DNA of 10,611 nucleotides from JAIUZI01 sp041594355 (GCA_041594355.1 JBFHMM010000138.1:1-10611), one strand, 5' to 3'; shown: positions 1-6,157, counted from the first letter of the stretch. Notes: generated by a model not told the origin, from the letters alone. Numbers and translations are program-made.

Positions 1-141
1 GCCGTCAATCTGGTCGTAGGCCTTGAAGTCACCAAAATACTTGGTGATCGCCGCCGTCAGCGTCGTCTTGCCGTGGTCAACGTGCCCGATCGTGCCGATG
101 TTGACGTGCGGTTTTGTACGTTCGAACTTTTCCTTAGCCAT
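1..141 (-). CDS. tuf: Elongation factor Tu, N-terminal part (gene runs off the window)
   Basis: EF-Tu is the GTPase that brings aminoacyl-tRNA to the ribosomal A site in the cytoplasm. Only the first 47 codons are present. The protein begins MAKEKFERTKPHVNIGTIGH and continues into VDHGKTTLT, the G1/P-loop motif GHVDHGKT (residues 19-26) that binds GTP phosphates. The ATG at 141-139 is the standard EF-Tu start and has a strong AAAGGAGG ribosome binding site 6 bases upstream. The gene lies 84 bp downstream of fusA on the same strand, the usual position of tuf at the end of the str operon. Many proteobacteria carry a second tuf copy elsewhere; this cannot be judged here. The remaining roughly 345 residues lie beyond the left edge. 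Confidence 0.97.
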   Translation of the reverse strand, partial: MAKEKFERTKPHVNIGTIGHVDHGKTTLTAAITKYFGDFKAYDQIDG

Positions 142-147
142 GAGAGG

Positions 148-155
148 CCTCCTTT
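148..155 (-). promoter_or_regulatory. Strong ribosome binding site of tuf
   Basis: Read on the minus strand this is AAAGGAGG, an almost complete match to the anti-Shine-Dalgarno sequence, 6 bases before the tuf ATG. It is the best such site in front of any gene in the window, which fits the very high translation rate expected for EF-Tu. Confidence 0.85.
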
Positions 156-166
156 GTCATTCGGTC

Positions 167-219
167 GGCGGGGTGCTCCCCGCCCTACGGTTGGTGGGTA
201 GGGCGGAGTTCACCCCGCC
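167..219. repeat. Long imperfect palindrome in the fusA-tuf spacer
   Basis: Two 22-base arms (167-188 and 198-219) are reverse complements at 19 of 22 positions and flank a 9-base loop. The outer part of each arm is GGCGGGGTG or its complement and the inner part is CGCCCTAC or its complement. The left arm can also fold on itself (GGCGGGG with CCCCGCC), so nested hairpins are possible. There is no U-tract after the stem on the minus strand, so it does not look like a normal intrinsic terminator. Its GC-rich form resembles dispersed intergenic palindromes of GC-rich proteobacterial genomes, but its copy number cannot be seen here. It may affect fusA/tuf mRNA processing, stability or attenuation (inference). 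Confidence 0.75.
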
Positions 220-225
220 ACCCCC

Positions 226-2349
226 TTATGCGTATTTCGCCTGAATCTCGTCCGAGATGTTCTGCGGCACCGGATCGTAGTGATCGAACTGCATGGTGAA
301 CTGGGCGCGGCCCGAGCTCATCGAACGCAGGGTGTTGATGTAGCCGAACATATTGGCCAGCGGCACCATGGCGTTGATAGCGATGGCGTTGCCACGCGGT
401 TCCTGCCCGGTCACCTGGCCCCGACGCGAGGTCAGGTCGCCGATGATACCACCGGTGTAGTCTTCCGGCGTAATCACTTCGACCTTCATGATCGGTTCCA
501 GCATCTTGGCGCCGGCCTTGCGCATACCTTCGCGCATGCACATGCGGGCCGCGATTTCAAAGGCCAGAACGCTGGAGTCCACATCGTGGAACTTACCGTC
601 GATCAGGGCGACCTTGAAGTCGATTACCGGGAAGCCGGCCAGCGGGCCGCTGTCCATCACCGACTTGATGCCTTTTTCCACGCCCGGGATGTATTCCTTG
701 GGCACGGCACCACCGACGATGCGGGATTCGAAGGAGTAGCCTTCGCCCGGCTCTGTCGGCGAGATGATCATCTTGACCTCGGCGAACTGACCCGAACCAC
801 CCGACTGTTTCTTGTGGGTGTAGGTGTGCTCGACCTCGTGACCGATGGTCTCGCGGTAGGCCACTTGCGGCGCACCGATGTTGGCTTCGACCTTGAATTC
901 ACGCTTGAGACGATCCACCAGGATGTCGAGGTGAAGTTCGCCCATGCCCTTCATGATGGTCTGACCCGATTCCAGGTCTGTTTCCACGCGGAAGGAGGGG
1001 TCTTCGGCGGCCAGGCGCTGCAGACCTTGGGACATCTTCTCCTGGTCGGCCTTGGTTTTCGGCTCGACCGCGATCTCGATCACCGGATCGGGGAAAGTCA
1101 TGGTCTCGAGAACCACCGGATCATTGACGGCGCAGAGCGTGTCACCGGTGGTGGTGTCCTTCAAACCCGCCAGCGCGATAATGTCGCCTGCGAAGGCTTC
1201 GGTGATTTCCTCGCGGTCGTTCGAGTGCATCATCATCATCCGGCCGACGCGCTCTTTCTTACCCTTGGTCGAGTTCAGCAGCGTATCACCCTTGGACAGG
1301 GTACCCGAGTAGATCCGGGTGAAGGTCAGTGAACCGACGAAGGGGTCGTTCATGATTTTGAACGCCAGCGCCGAGAACGCCATTTCATCGTCCGCGCGGC
1401 GGGCGATGTTCCGGGTTTCGGTTTCGTCACCGGGTTTGAAGCCCATGTAGTCGACCACGTCCAGCGGGCTGGGCAGGTAATCGACAACGGCGTTCAGCAG
1501 CGGCTGCACGCCCTTGTTCTTGAAGGCCGAGCCACACAGAACCGGGATGAACTTGATCTCGAGCGTGCCCTTGCGGATCAGCTTCCGCAGGGTCGGGACG
1601 TCGGGCTCTTCGCCTTCGAGGTAAGCCATCATCGCGTCGTCGTCCATTTCGACGGCGTTTTCGATCAGCTTGCCGCGCCATTCTTCGGCGGTCTCTTTCA
1701 GGCTGTCGCGGATCGGACGGCGTTCCCAGGAGGCACCCAGGTCTTCACCGGCCCAGACCCACTCTTCCATTGTGACCAGATCGACCATGCCTTCAAGCTC
1801 GTTCTCGGCGCCGATCGGGATCTGTATCGGGGCCGGGATCGCACCGGTGCGCTCCTCGATCATCTTCACGCAGTTGAAGAAGTCAGCGCCGATCTTGTCC
1901 ATCTTGTTGACGAAGACGATACGCGGAACTTTGTAGCGGTCGGCCTGACGCCACACCGTTTCTGTCTGCGGTTCAACACCGGCGTTGGCGTCCAGAACGG
2001 CAACGGCACCGTCGAGAACCGCCAGCGAGCGTTCGACTTCGATGGTGAAGTCCACGTGGCCGGGGGTGTCGATGATGTTCATCCGGTACTTGGTGTCGGA
2101 GGTCCCTTCGGCGGTCGGATCTTCCTGCCACTGCCAGAAGGTGGTGGTGGCGGCCGACGTGATGGTGATGCCGCGTTCCTGCTCCTGCTCCATCCAGTCC
2201 ATGGTGGCCGCACCATCGTGCACCTCACCGATGTTGTGGGATTTGCCGGTGTAATACAGGATGCGCTCGGAGCAAGTGGTCTTGCCCGCGTCGATATGCG
2301 CCATGATACCAAAGTTGCGGTATCGGTTTAGGGGATATTCGCGTGCCAT
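226..2349 (-). CDS. fusA: Elongation factor G (translocase GTPase)
   Basis: EF-G catalyses GTP-dependent translocation of tRNA and mRNA on the ribosome, and ribosome recycling with RRF. The 707-residue protein is full length. GTPase motifs are all present: G1 AHIDAGKT (17-24), G2 RGITI (59-63), G3 DTPGH (94-98), G4 NKMD (148-151) and G5 GSAF (273-276). Domain II follows at about 310-400, with GLKDTTTG near its end, then domain III with GMGELHLDI, domain IV with KQSGGSGQF and HDVDSS, and domain V with EPIMKVEV and MFGY. The loop between G2 and G3 (residues 73-90) is about six residues longer than in E. coli EF-G. The ATG is preceded by AAAGGA (2359-2364) at 9-base spacing. rpsG ends 24 bp upstream, and tuf starts 84 bp downstream past a large palindrome. 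Confidence 0.98.
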   Translation of the reverse strand: MAREYPLNRYRNFGIMAHIDAGKTTCSERILYYTGKSHNIGEVHDGAATMDWMEQEQERGITITSAATTTFWQWQEDPTAEGTSDTKYRMNIIDTPGHVDFTIEVERSLAVLDGAVAVLDANAGVEPQTETVWRQADRYKVPRIVFVNKMDKIGADFFNCVKMIEERTGAIPAPIQIPIGAENELEGMVDLVTMEEWVWAGEDLGASWERRPIRDSLKETAEEWRGKLIENAVEMDDDAMMAYLEGEEPDVPTLRKLIRKGTLEIKFIPVLCGSAFKNKGVQPLLNAVVDYLPSPLDVVDYMGFKPGDETETRNIARRADDEMAFSALAFKIMNDPFVGSLTFTRIYSGTLSKGDTLLNSTKGKKERVGRMMMMHSNDREEITEAFAGDIIALAGLKDTTTGDTLCAVNDPVVLETMTFPDPVIEIAVEPKTKADQEKMSQGLQRLAAEDPSFRVETDLESGQTIMKGMGELHLDILVDRLKREFKVEANIGAPQVAYRETIGHEVEHTYTHKKQSGGSGQFAEVKMIISPTEPGEGYSFESRIVGGAVPKEYIPGVEKGIKSVMDSGPLAGFPVIDFKVALIDGKFHDVDSSVLAFEIAARMCMREGMRKAGAKMLEPIMKVEVITPEDYTGGIIGDLTSRRGQVTGQEPRGNAIAINAMVPLANMFGYINTLRSMSSGRAQFTMQFDHYDPVPQNISDEIQAKYA

Positions 2350-2373
2350 GGGGCTCGGTCCTTTGGAACTAGG

Positions 2374-2844
2374 TTACCAGCGATAATGGCTGAAGGCTTT
2401 GTTCGCCTCGGCCATCTTGTGGGTGTCTTCGCGCTTCTTCACGGCGGAACCGCGGGACTGCACAGCGTCCATCAGTTCGCCAGCGAGGCGTTCTTCCATG
2501 GTGTTTTCGTTGCGGGCGCGCGAGGCGTTGATCAGCCAGCGGATGGCCAGAGCTTCGCGACGCTCGGGACGCACTTCGACCGGTACCTGGTAGGTGGCAC
2601 CGCCCACACGACGCGAGCGGACCTCGACCGAAGGCTTGATGTTGTCGAGCGCTTCGTGGAACACTTCCACGGGCGCGCGCTTGATCTTGCTCTCAACCCG
2701 GTCGAAAGCGTTGTAGACGATGCGTTCTGCGACCGACTTCTTGCCGTCGATCATCAGGTTGTTCATGAACTTGGTCAGAACGCGGTCGCCGAACTTGGCG
2801 TCGGGCAGGACTTCGCGTTTTTCAGCGGCGTGACGACGAGACAT
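2374..2844 (-). CDS. rpsG: 30S ribosomal protein S7 (uS7)
   Basis: uS7 binds the 3' major domain of 16S rRNA, nucleates assembly of the 30S head and contacts tRNA in the E site. The 156-residue protein has the normal family length and typical blocks: MSRRHAAEKREVLPDAKFGD at the N-terminus, FMNNLMIDGKKSVAE, the RSRRVGGATYQVPVEVRPERR beta-hairpin region, AIRWLINASRAR, and a C-terminal HKMAEANKAFSHYRW. It ends with TAA. It sits 12 bp after rpsL and 24 bp before fusA, as in the standard str operon. In E. coli S7 represses translation of its own operon through the rpsL-rpsG spacer. The spacer here is only 12 bp, much shorter than in E. coli, so that mechanism may not apply (inference). Confidence 0.98.
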   Translation of the reverse strand: MSRRHAAEKREVLPDAKFGDRVLTKFMNNLMIDGKKSVAERIVYNAFDRVESKIKRAPVEVFHEALDNIKPSVEVRSRRVGGATYQVPVEVRPERREALAIRWLINASRARNENTMEERLAGELMDAVQSRGSAVKKREDTHKMAEANKAFSHYRW

Positions 2845-2852
2845 CTGCTGCT

Positions 2853-2858
2853 CTCCTT
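2853..2858 (-). promoter_or_regulatory. rpsG ribosome binding site fused to the rpsL stop codon
   Basis: On the minus strand the site reads AAGGAG, 8 bases before the rpsG ATG. Its first two bases are also the last two bases of the rpsL TAA stop codon. A ribosome terminating on rpsL therefore covers the rpsG initiation site, which suggests translational coupling and equal synthesis of S12 and S7 (inference). Confidence 0.8.
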
Positions 2859-3228
2859 ATTTGGGGCGCTTGGCGCCGTATTTCGAACGACGCTGCTTAC
2901 GATCTTTGACGCCCTGGGTATCCAGAACACCGCGCAGGATGTGGTAACGCACACCGGGAAGGTCTTTGACACGACCGCCGCGGATCAGAACAACCGAGTG
3001 TTCCTGCAGATTGTGGCTTTCACCCGGAATATAGCTGATGACCTCGTAACCGTTGGTCAGGCGCACCTTGGCGACTTTCCGCATGGCCGAGTTCGGCTTC
3101 TTCGGCGTGGTGGTATAGACCCGGGTGCAGACGCCGCGTTTCTGCGGGCACTGTTCCAGATGCTGGGATTTAGAGCGTTTGATTTTCGGCTGCCGCGGTT
3201 TGCGGATCAGCTGTTGGATCGTTGGCAT
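2857..3228 (-). CDS. rpsL: 30S ribosomal protein S12 (uS12)
   Basis: uS12 lies at the 30S decoding centre and controls tRNA selection accuracy; it is the classical streptomycin-resistance target. The 123-residue protein starts MPTIQQLIRKPRQ and contains the conserved TTPKKPNSA loop (about 40-48) and RGGRVKDLPGVRYH (83-96). Lys43 and Lys88, whose substitution gives streptomycin resistance in other bacteria, are both wild type. Asp89, the residue methylthiolated by RimO in E. coli, is present. The basic C-terminus ends RRSKYGAKRPK. The gene normally follows rpoC; here the upstream neighbour is a divergent accessory gene, so rpsL should be the first gene of its transcript. Its ribosome binding site is weak: only GGGGAAAG (3237-3244) lies nearby, 8 bases from the start. 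Confidence 0.98.
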   Translation of the reverse strand: MPTIQQLIRKPRQPKIKRSKSQHLEQCPQKRGVCTRVYTTTPKKPNSAMRKVAKVRLTNGYEVISYIPGESHNLQEHSVVLIRGGRVKDLPGVRYHILRGVLDTQGVKDRKQRRSKYGAKRPK

Positions 3229-3483
3229 TGGCGGTTCTTTCCCCGTCTCATCAACACATGTGTCTGCACGCCCGTCGCGTGCCGTTCAATTTCCTGCAGC
3301 CTGCGCGTCCGCAAGCGCAAAACCCGCGACCGTTCCCATTCCGAGGTGAACGACGCGGTGGGTTACTCAGAGGATCGGGGCGACAAAATTGCCCGGATCT
3401 TGACCACTGAATTTCGCAATCGACAGGTCGGGGATTCCCCCCAAGGTTGCCGAGATGAGACCGGCGTATAGGAGGAGTCGCCC
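3229..3483. other. Divergent non-coding region between rpsL (-) and the glycosyltransferase (+)
   Basis: This stretch of about 255 bp must contain the promoter of the rpsL-rpsG-fusA-tuf transcript on the minus strand and probably the promoter of the plus-strand gene. I found no pair of -35 and -10 boxes good enough to call on either strand. Visible symmetry elements are a perfect 10-bp palindrome, ACACATGTGT (3254-3263), in the likely 5' leader of rpsL, and GGGGATTCCCC (3430-3440). A six-base GGATCG/GGATCT-type near-repeat also flanks an AT-rich core around 3372-3399. No RNA gene was recognised. Confidence 0.6.
3471..3477 (+). promoter_or_regulatory. Strong ribosome binding site before a short leader ORF
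   Basis: GGAGGAG lies 6 bases before the ATG at 3484, an ideal spacing. It is far better than the purine stretch before the glycosyltransferase ATG at 3582 (CGGGGAAACAG). It therefore points to initiation at 3484, in a different reading frame from the glycosyltransferase. Confidence 0.55.
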
Positions 3484-3591
3484 ATGGTGTCAACACCACG
3501 GTCGCCTTGCCATCCCTCCGGCCCGCTGCAACAGTGCAAATGGGCCGAAACGGGCCGGAAACAAGGGCTGCGGGGAAACAGATGCAGGTAA
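3484..3591 (+). CDS. Possible 35-codon leader peptide overlapping the glycosyltransferase start
   Basis: This short ORF starts with ATG at 3484 behind a strong GGAGGAG site and ends with TAA at 3589-3591, ten bases into the downstream glycosyltransferase gene (ATG at 3582) in another frame. The predicted peptide starts MVSTPRSPCHPSGPLQQ, is basic, has three cysteines, and matches no family I know. The start codon sits in the left arm of a small inverted repeat, TGGTGTCAACACCA (3485-3498). Codon use lacks the strong G/C third-base bias of the neighbours, so this may be a regulatory leader whose translation couples to the next gene rather than a functional peptide. It could also be chance. The ribosome binding site and the overlap are seen directly; the role is inferred. 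Confidence 0.3.
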   Translation: MVSTPRSPCHPSGPLQQCKWAETGRKQGLRGNRCR

Positions 3592-4385
3592 TCGGACTGT
3601 GCCGGTTTTCATATCCCGGCGAGGGCGGGTTTCAGGTCGAACACGAGACACTGCAGGACCGGATCGACTACCTGTATGCCCCCGAGCGAATGGAGGAACG
3701 TTTCCGCACCTTCGAGACCATCACGTTGCCGCCGCTGCGGGCACAGACCGATAGCGATTTTACATTCCTTATCGTGATCGGCCACAGCTTGCCGGATCGC
3801 TATCGCGACCGGCTCGAAGCGCTGGTGGCGGACATACCACAGGTGGCGCTGCAGTCGCACGCGCCGGGGCCGCACCGCAAGGTAATGCAGGCGGCGATCA
3901 ACCTGGTTCGCCGCGACAGCCGCGATCCCTGCCTGCAGTTCCGCATGGACGACGACGACGCGGTCGCGGTGACCTATGTCGAAAAGTTGCGCGAGGCGGC
4001 ACAGGACCTGCGCAAACTGAGCCGCCGGCACCGCCACGTCGCGATTGATTTCAACCAGGGTTACATCGCCCGCCCCGGCCCGAGCGGGCTGGAGGTTACA
4101 CCGACAAAGTCGCCCTATACCACCGCCGGGCTGGCGCTGATGTTCAAGCCTTCGGTCAACTTGAGCGTAATGAACTTTTCCCACAACAAAGTGGCGCAGA
4201 TGATGCCGACGGTGACCTTCACCGGCGAGGACATGATGGTGCGCGGGCACAACGAGTTTAATGATTCGCGGCAAAAGTCGGGGGTGCGCAAGATCCGCCT
4301 GTCGCTGCTTGACGCAGAGGGCGAGGCCCTGTTCCGGCGCGTTTACAACATCGACGCGGATGCCGTGCGCGCGGCCTATGCCTGA
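3582..4385 (+). CDS. Glycosyltransferase-like protein, putative rhamnosyltransferase family (plus-strand paralogue)
   Basis: The protein of 267 residues resembles the 'putative rhamnosyl transferase' family found in roseobacters; the sugar donor and acceptor are unknown. It begins MQVIGLCRFS, followed by APERMEERFRTFETITLPPL (33-51), and FRMDDDDA (120-127), whose Asp run is the likely metal/nucleotide-sugar site of a GT-A-type fold. Later come FNQGYIARPG (157-166) and VRGHNEFND (220-228). There is no signal peptide or membrane helix, so it is probably cytoplasmic. These blocks align one for one with the minus-strand gene at 5240-6046, so the two are diverged paralogues. The frame stays open upstream to a TTG at 3507, but the paralogue's N-terminus favours the ATG at 3582. 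The 3' end overlaps the convergent permease gene by 10 bp. The only gene in the window on the plus strand with good support. Confidence 0.82.
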   Translation: MQVIGLCRFSYPGEGGFQVEHETLQDRIDYLYAPERMEERFRTFETITLPPLRAQTDSDFTFLIVIGHSLPDRYRDRLEALVADIPQVALQSHAPGPHRKVMQAAINLVRRDSRDPCLQFRMDDDDAVAVTYVEKLREAAQDLRKLSRRHRHVAIDFNQGYIARPGPSGLEVTPTKSPYTTAGLALMFKPSVNLSVMNFSHNKVAQMMPTVTFTGEDMMVRGHNEFNDSRQKSGVRKIRLSLLDAEGEALFRRVYNIDADAVRAAYA

Positions 4386-5236
4386 GCCTGCTCGCGGTAT
4401 AGCGTGAACAGGCCCGCCGCCGCCACGATGGCCACCCCGATCATCGTGATCGTATCCGGCCAGTCGCCGAACACCAGCCACCCCAGGACCAGCGCCCAGA
4501 CCAATCCGGTGTAGCGGAATGGGGCCACCGCGCCCACCTCGCCCACCCGCATCACAATGACGCTGCAGCTGTAGGCCAGCAGGATAAACACCGAGGACGC
4601 CACGATCAGTGCCATGTCGCGGGTCCCCACCGGCACCCAGTCACCGCTCAGCGACATCGGTGCGGCGACCAACAGGACCGATGCCGATGCCGCCAGCGTA
4701 ACCAGCATGGAAGGCACCTCTGCCGACATGCGCCGGGTGCTGAGATCGCGCACCGTGACACAGGCCACCGCCCCCAAGGCATAGAGCGCGTGGATGGAGA
4801 AACCGTCCGGTCCGGGCCGCACGATCAGCAGCATGCCGCAGAACCCCAGCGCAATGGCCGACATCCTGCGCCACCCGACGGTCTCGCCAAAGAACAGCGC
4901 CGCGCCAAGGGTCACGGTGAGCGGCAACACCTGGAGAACGGCGGTAACATTGGCAAGCGGCATGTTCAGCAATGCGGTCACAAAGAAAAACGCCGCTGCG
5001 ACCTCGGAGGCGCTGCGCAGGGCGATCAGAAACGCGTCGCGCCGCGACACGCGTAAGTGCAGCGCCCCCAGCCGCCGCGCCAACCCGTAGAGCATCAGCG
5101 TCGCCAGCACCCCGCGCAGGGTCAGCAACTGCGGCAGCGGGATGGTCCCGCCCGTGGCCTTGATGCAGGTATCGTTCAGCGTGAAGGCCGCCATGCTGGC
5201 CATCATCAGCAACGCGCCCTTGGTGTTGGGCTGCAT
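4376..5236 (-). CDS. EamA/DMT-superfamily permease, ten predicted membrane helices
   Basis: This 286-residue inner-membrane protein has the two-fold EamA architecture of the drug/metabolite transporter superfamily: repeat 1 about residues 5-140 and repeat 2 about 150-282. Hydrophobic segments lie near 8-27, 35-54, 69-91, 94-115, 123-140, 147-163, 175-195, 205-227, 235-256 and 262-280. The stretch ALFFGETVGWRRMSAIALGFCGMLLIVRPG (113-142) is the typical end of an EamA repeat, and VFGDWPDTITMIGVAIVAAAG is its counterpart in repeat 2. Substrates in this superfamily include amino acids, nucleotide sugars, S-adenosylmethionine and drugs, and the sequence does not decide among them. The ATG lies only 3 bases after the TGA of the upstream glycosyltransferase-like gene, so the two are almost certainly cotranscribed and translationally coupled. 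Confidence 0.88.
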   Translation of the reverse strand: MQPNTKGALLMMASMAAFTLNDTCIKATGGTIPLPQLLTLRGVLATLMLYGLARRLGALHLRVSRRDAFLIALRSASEVAAAFFFVTALLNMPLANVTAVLQVLPLTVTLGAALFFGETVGWRRMSAIALGFCGMLLIVRPGPDGFSIHALYALGAVACVTVRDLSTRRMSAEVPSMLVTLAASASVLLVAAPMSLSGDWVPVGTRDMALIVASSVFILLAYSCSVIVMRVGEVGAVAPFRYTGLVWALVLGWLVFGDWPDTITMIGVAIVAAAGLFTLYREQAQA

Positions 5237-5239
5237 ATC

Positions 5240-6046
5240 TCAGAGCGCCCGGAGATCGTCGATCGACATCTCGAAATGCTCCTGCAACTGCGCGTCGATC
5301 GCGTCAGGCCTCATCTTGTGCGTGATACCCATCTGGGCAGGATTGGATTTGTTGTCGCCGTGGATGGTGCGCACGAAAGAGGGCACCGAGATGTCGGAGT
5401 AGGTGTTGAAGTGCTGCGCCAGCTTGCGGTGGTTAAAGCGGTAGGGGTTCACGTTGTTGTCCACGGGGCCGACCAGCGCGGTGCCCGTCGAAAGCGGCGC
5501 CCGTTCGCAGGCATCAAAGATCTCGACCTCTGACCCGGTGCTGCGCACATAGAACCCCCGGTTGTAGGCGATGATGAACGGCGTCCGCCCGCCCTGCAGC
5601 TTTAGCAGGCCATTCGCCAGCCGCTTGGTCCGCTTGATGAAATTGCGATCCAGAGCATCGTCGTCGTCAAGCCGGAACAGGATGCGGTGCGTGCAGTCCT
5701 CCGCCGGAACCGCGTTGTAACCCCGTTGCAGCAGCTTGTAGTGGTTGTCGGTACCCACCGCCAGGCAGTGAATATTGTCATAAGGGTCGAGCAGGTCCAG
5801 CAGCCGTTCCAGGTACATCGGCGGCATCGATTCGGCAGTCAGCACAACCATGTCGAAACCGGGATCGGTTTGCCGGACCAACGAGGGCAGGCAGAGCTTT
5901 TCAAAGATGTTGAACCGCAGGTCCATCCGCTCGGGCGAGAAGATATGCGCCGCGGTCTCCTCCAGTGTCTTGAACCGTTCGGAGTAATAGGTCGGCGTCA
6001 AAACCGAGAACCTCAGCAACCCGATGGTCTTGACCTGGCGCACCAT
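5240..6046 (-). CDS. Glycosyltransferase-like protein, putative rhamnosyltransferase family (minus-strand paralogue)
   Basis: A 268-residue soluble protein of the same family as the gene at 3582-4385. Conserved blocks are VKTIGLLRFS (5-14), SPERMDLRFNIFEKLCLPSL (37-56) with QTDPGF (59-64), FRLDDDDA (124-131) as the likely metal/donor-binding Asp cluster, YNRGFYVRSTGSEVE (161-175), FNHRKLAQHF (204-213) and IHGDNKSN (228-235). Family membership suggests sugar transfer to a glycan or lipid; the rhamnose specificity in the family name is not proven. An in-frame TTG at 6148 would give 302 residues, but the ATG at 6046 has GGAG at 7-base spacing and matches the paralogue's N-terminus, so I chose it. 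The gene follows rpoC by 200 bp across terminator-like hairpins and precedes the EamA permease gene by 3 bp, forming a two-gene operon. Confidence 0.85.
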   Translation of the reverse strand: MVRQVKTIGLLRFSVLTPTYYSERFKTLEETAAHIFSPERMDLRFNIFEKLCLPSLVRQTDPGFDMVVLTAESMPPMYLERLLDLLDPYDNIHCLAVGTDNHYKLLQRGYNAVPAEDCTHRILFRLDDDDALDRNFIKRTKRLANGLLKLQGGRTPFIIAYNRGFYVRSTGSEVEIFDACERAPLSTGTALVGPVDNNVNPYRFNHRKLAQHFNTYSDISVPSFVRTIHGDNKSNPAQMGITHKMRPDAIDAQLQEHFEMSIDDLRAL

Positions 6047-6053
6047 GTTCTCG

Positions 6054-6057
6054 CTCC
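6054..6057 (-). promoter_or_regulatory. Ribosome binding site deciding the start at 6046
   Basis: GGAG on the minus strand lies 7 bases before the ATG at 6046. The competing upstream TTG at 6148 lies inside an AT-rich palindrome and has no such site. Confidence 0.65.
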
Positions 6058-6074
6058 GCTTGCTGCCCGAAGAC

Positions 6075-6100
6075 AAAAAACACCACCAACACTCCGTTGG
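6075..6100 (-). terminator. Weak hairpin plus T6 run in the leader of the glycosyltransferase-permease operon
   Basis: On the minus strand CCAAC and GTTGG (6086-6100) can form a 5-bp stem with a 5-base loop, followed after 5 bases by a run of six T (6080-6075). The stem is short and the T-run is displaced, so this is a poor intrinsic terminator. It could be a second stop for rpoC read-through or an attenuator before the gene starting at 6046. Evidence is the fold only. Confidence 0.25.
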
Positions 6101-6134
6101 AAACCCTGCAAACACCGTTTCCGCCCGTGCGACC

Positions 6135-6157
6135 CAAAATTCTTTCAAAGAAATTTG
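6135..6157. repeat. AT-rich 23-bp near-perfect palindrome
   Basis: Arms of 11 bases (6135-6145 and 6147-6157) are reverse complements at 10 of 11 positions around a single central C. It directly abuts a second 23-bp palindrome at 6158. As an RNA hairpin it would be weak; as DNA it has the symmetry of a site for a dimeric protein. It lies upstream of the glycosyltransferase-permease operon, about 90 bp before its start codon. Confidence 0.6.

Noticed and set aside
280..1332. 350-codon plus-strand frame
   Set aside because: Antisense to fusA, with the same artefactual His/Asp-rich composition.
3400..3428. TTGACC as a -35 box for the plus-strand gene
   Set aside because: No acceptable -10 hexamer occurs 16-18 bases downstream.
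2386..3471. 361-codon plus-strand frame across rpsG, rpsL and the spacer
   Set aside because: Antisense to two certain ribosomal protein genes, with no recognisable domain.
3447..3472. TTGCCG ... TATAGG as a plus-strand promoter
   Set aside because: The spacing is only 14 bases, and the TATAGG overlaps a ribosome binding site, so the match is probably chance.
3507..3581. N-terminal extension of the plus-strand glycosyltransferase from a TTG
   Set aside because: There is no ribosome binding site at 3507, and the extra 25 residues have no counterpart in the paralogue, whose N-terminus matches MQVIGLCRFS.
3609..4481. 290-codon minus-strand frame
   Set aside because: Antisense to the glycosyltransferase at 3582-4385, which has clear conserved motifs and a paralogue in the window; it also runs into the permease gene.
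6047..6148. N-terminal extension of the minus-strand glycosyltransferase from a TTG
   Set aside because: The TTG lies inside a palindrome without a ribosome binding site; the ATG at 6046 has GGAG at good spacing and fits the paralogue.
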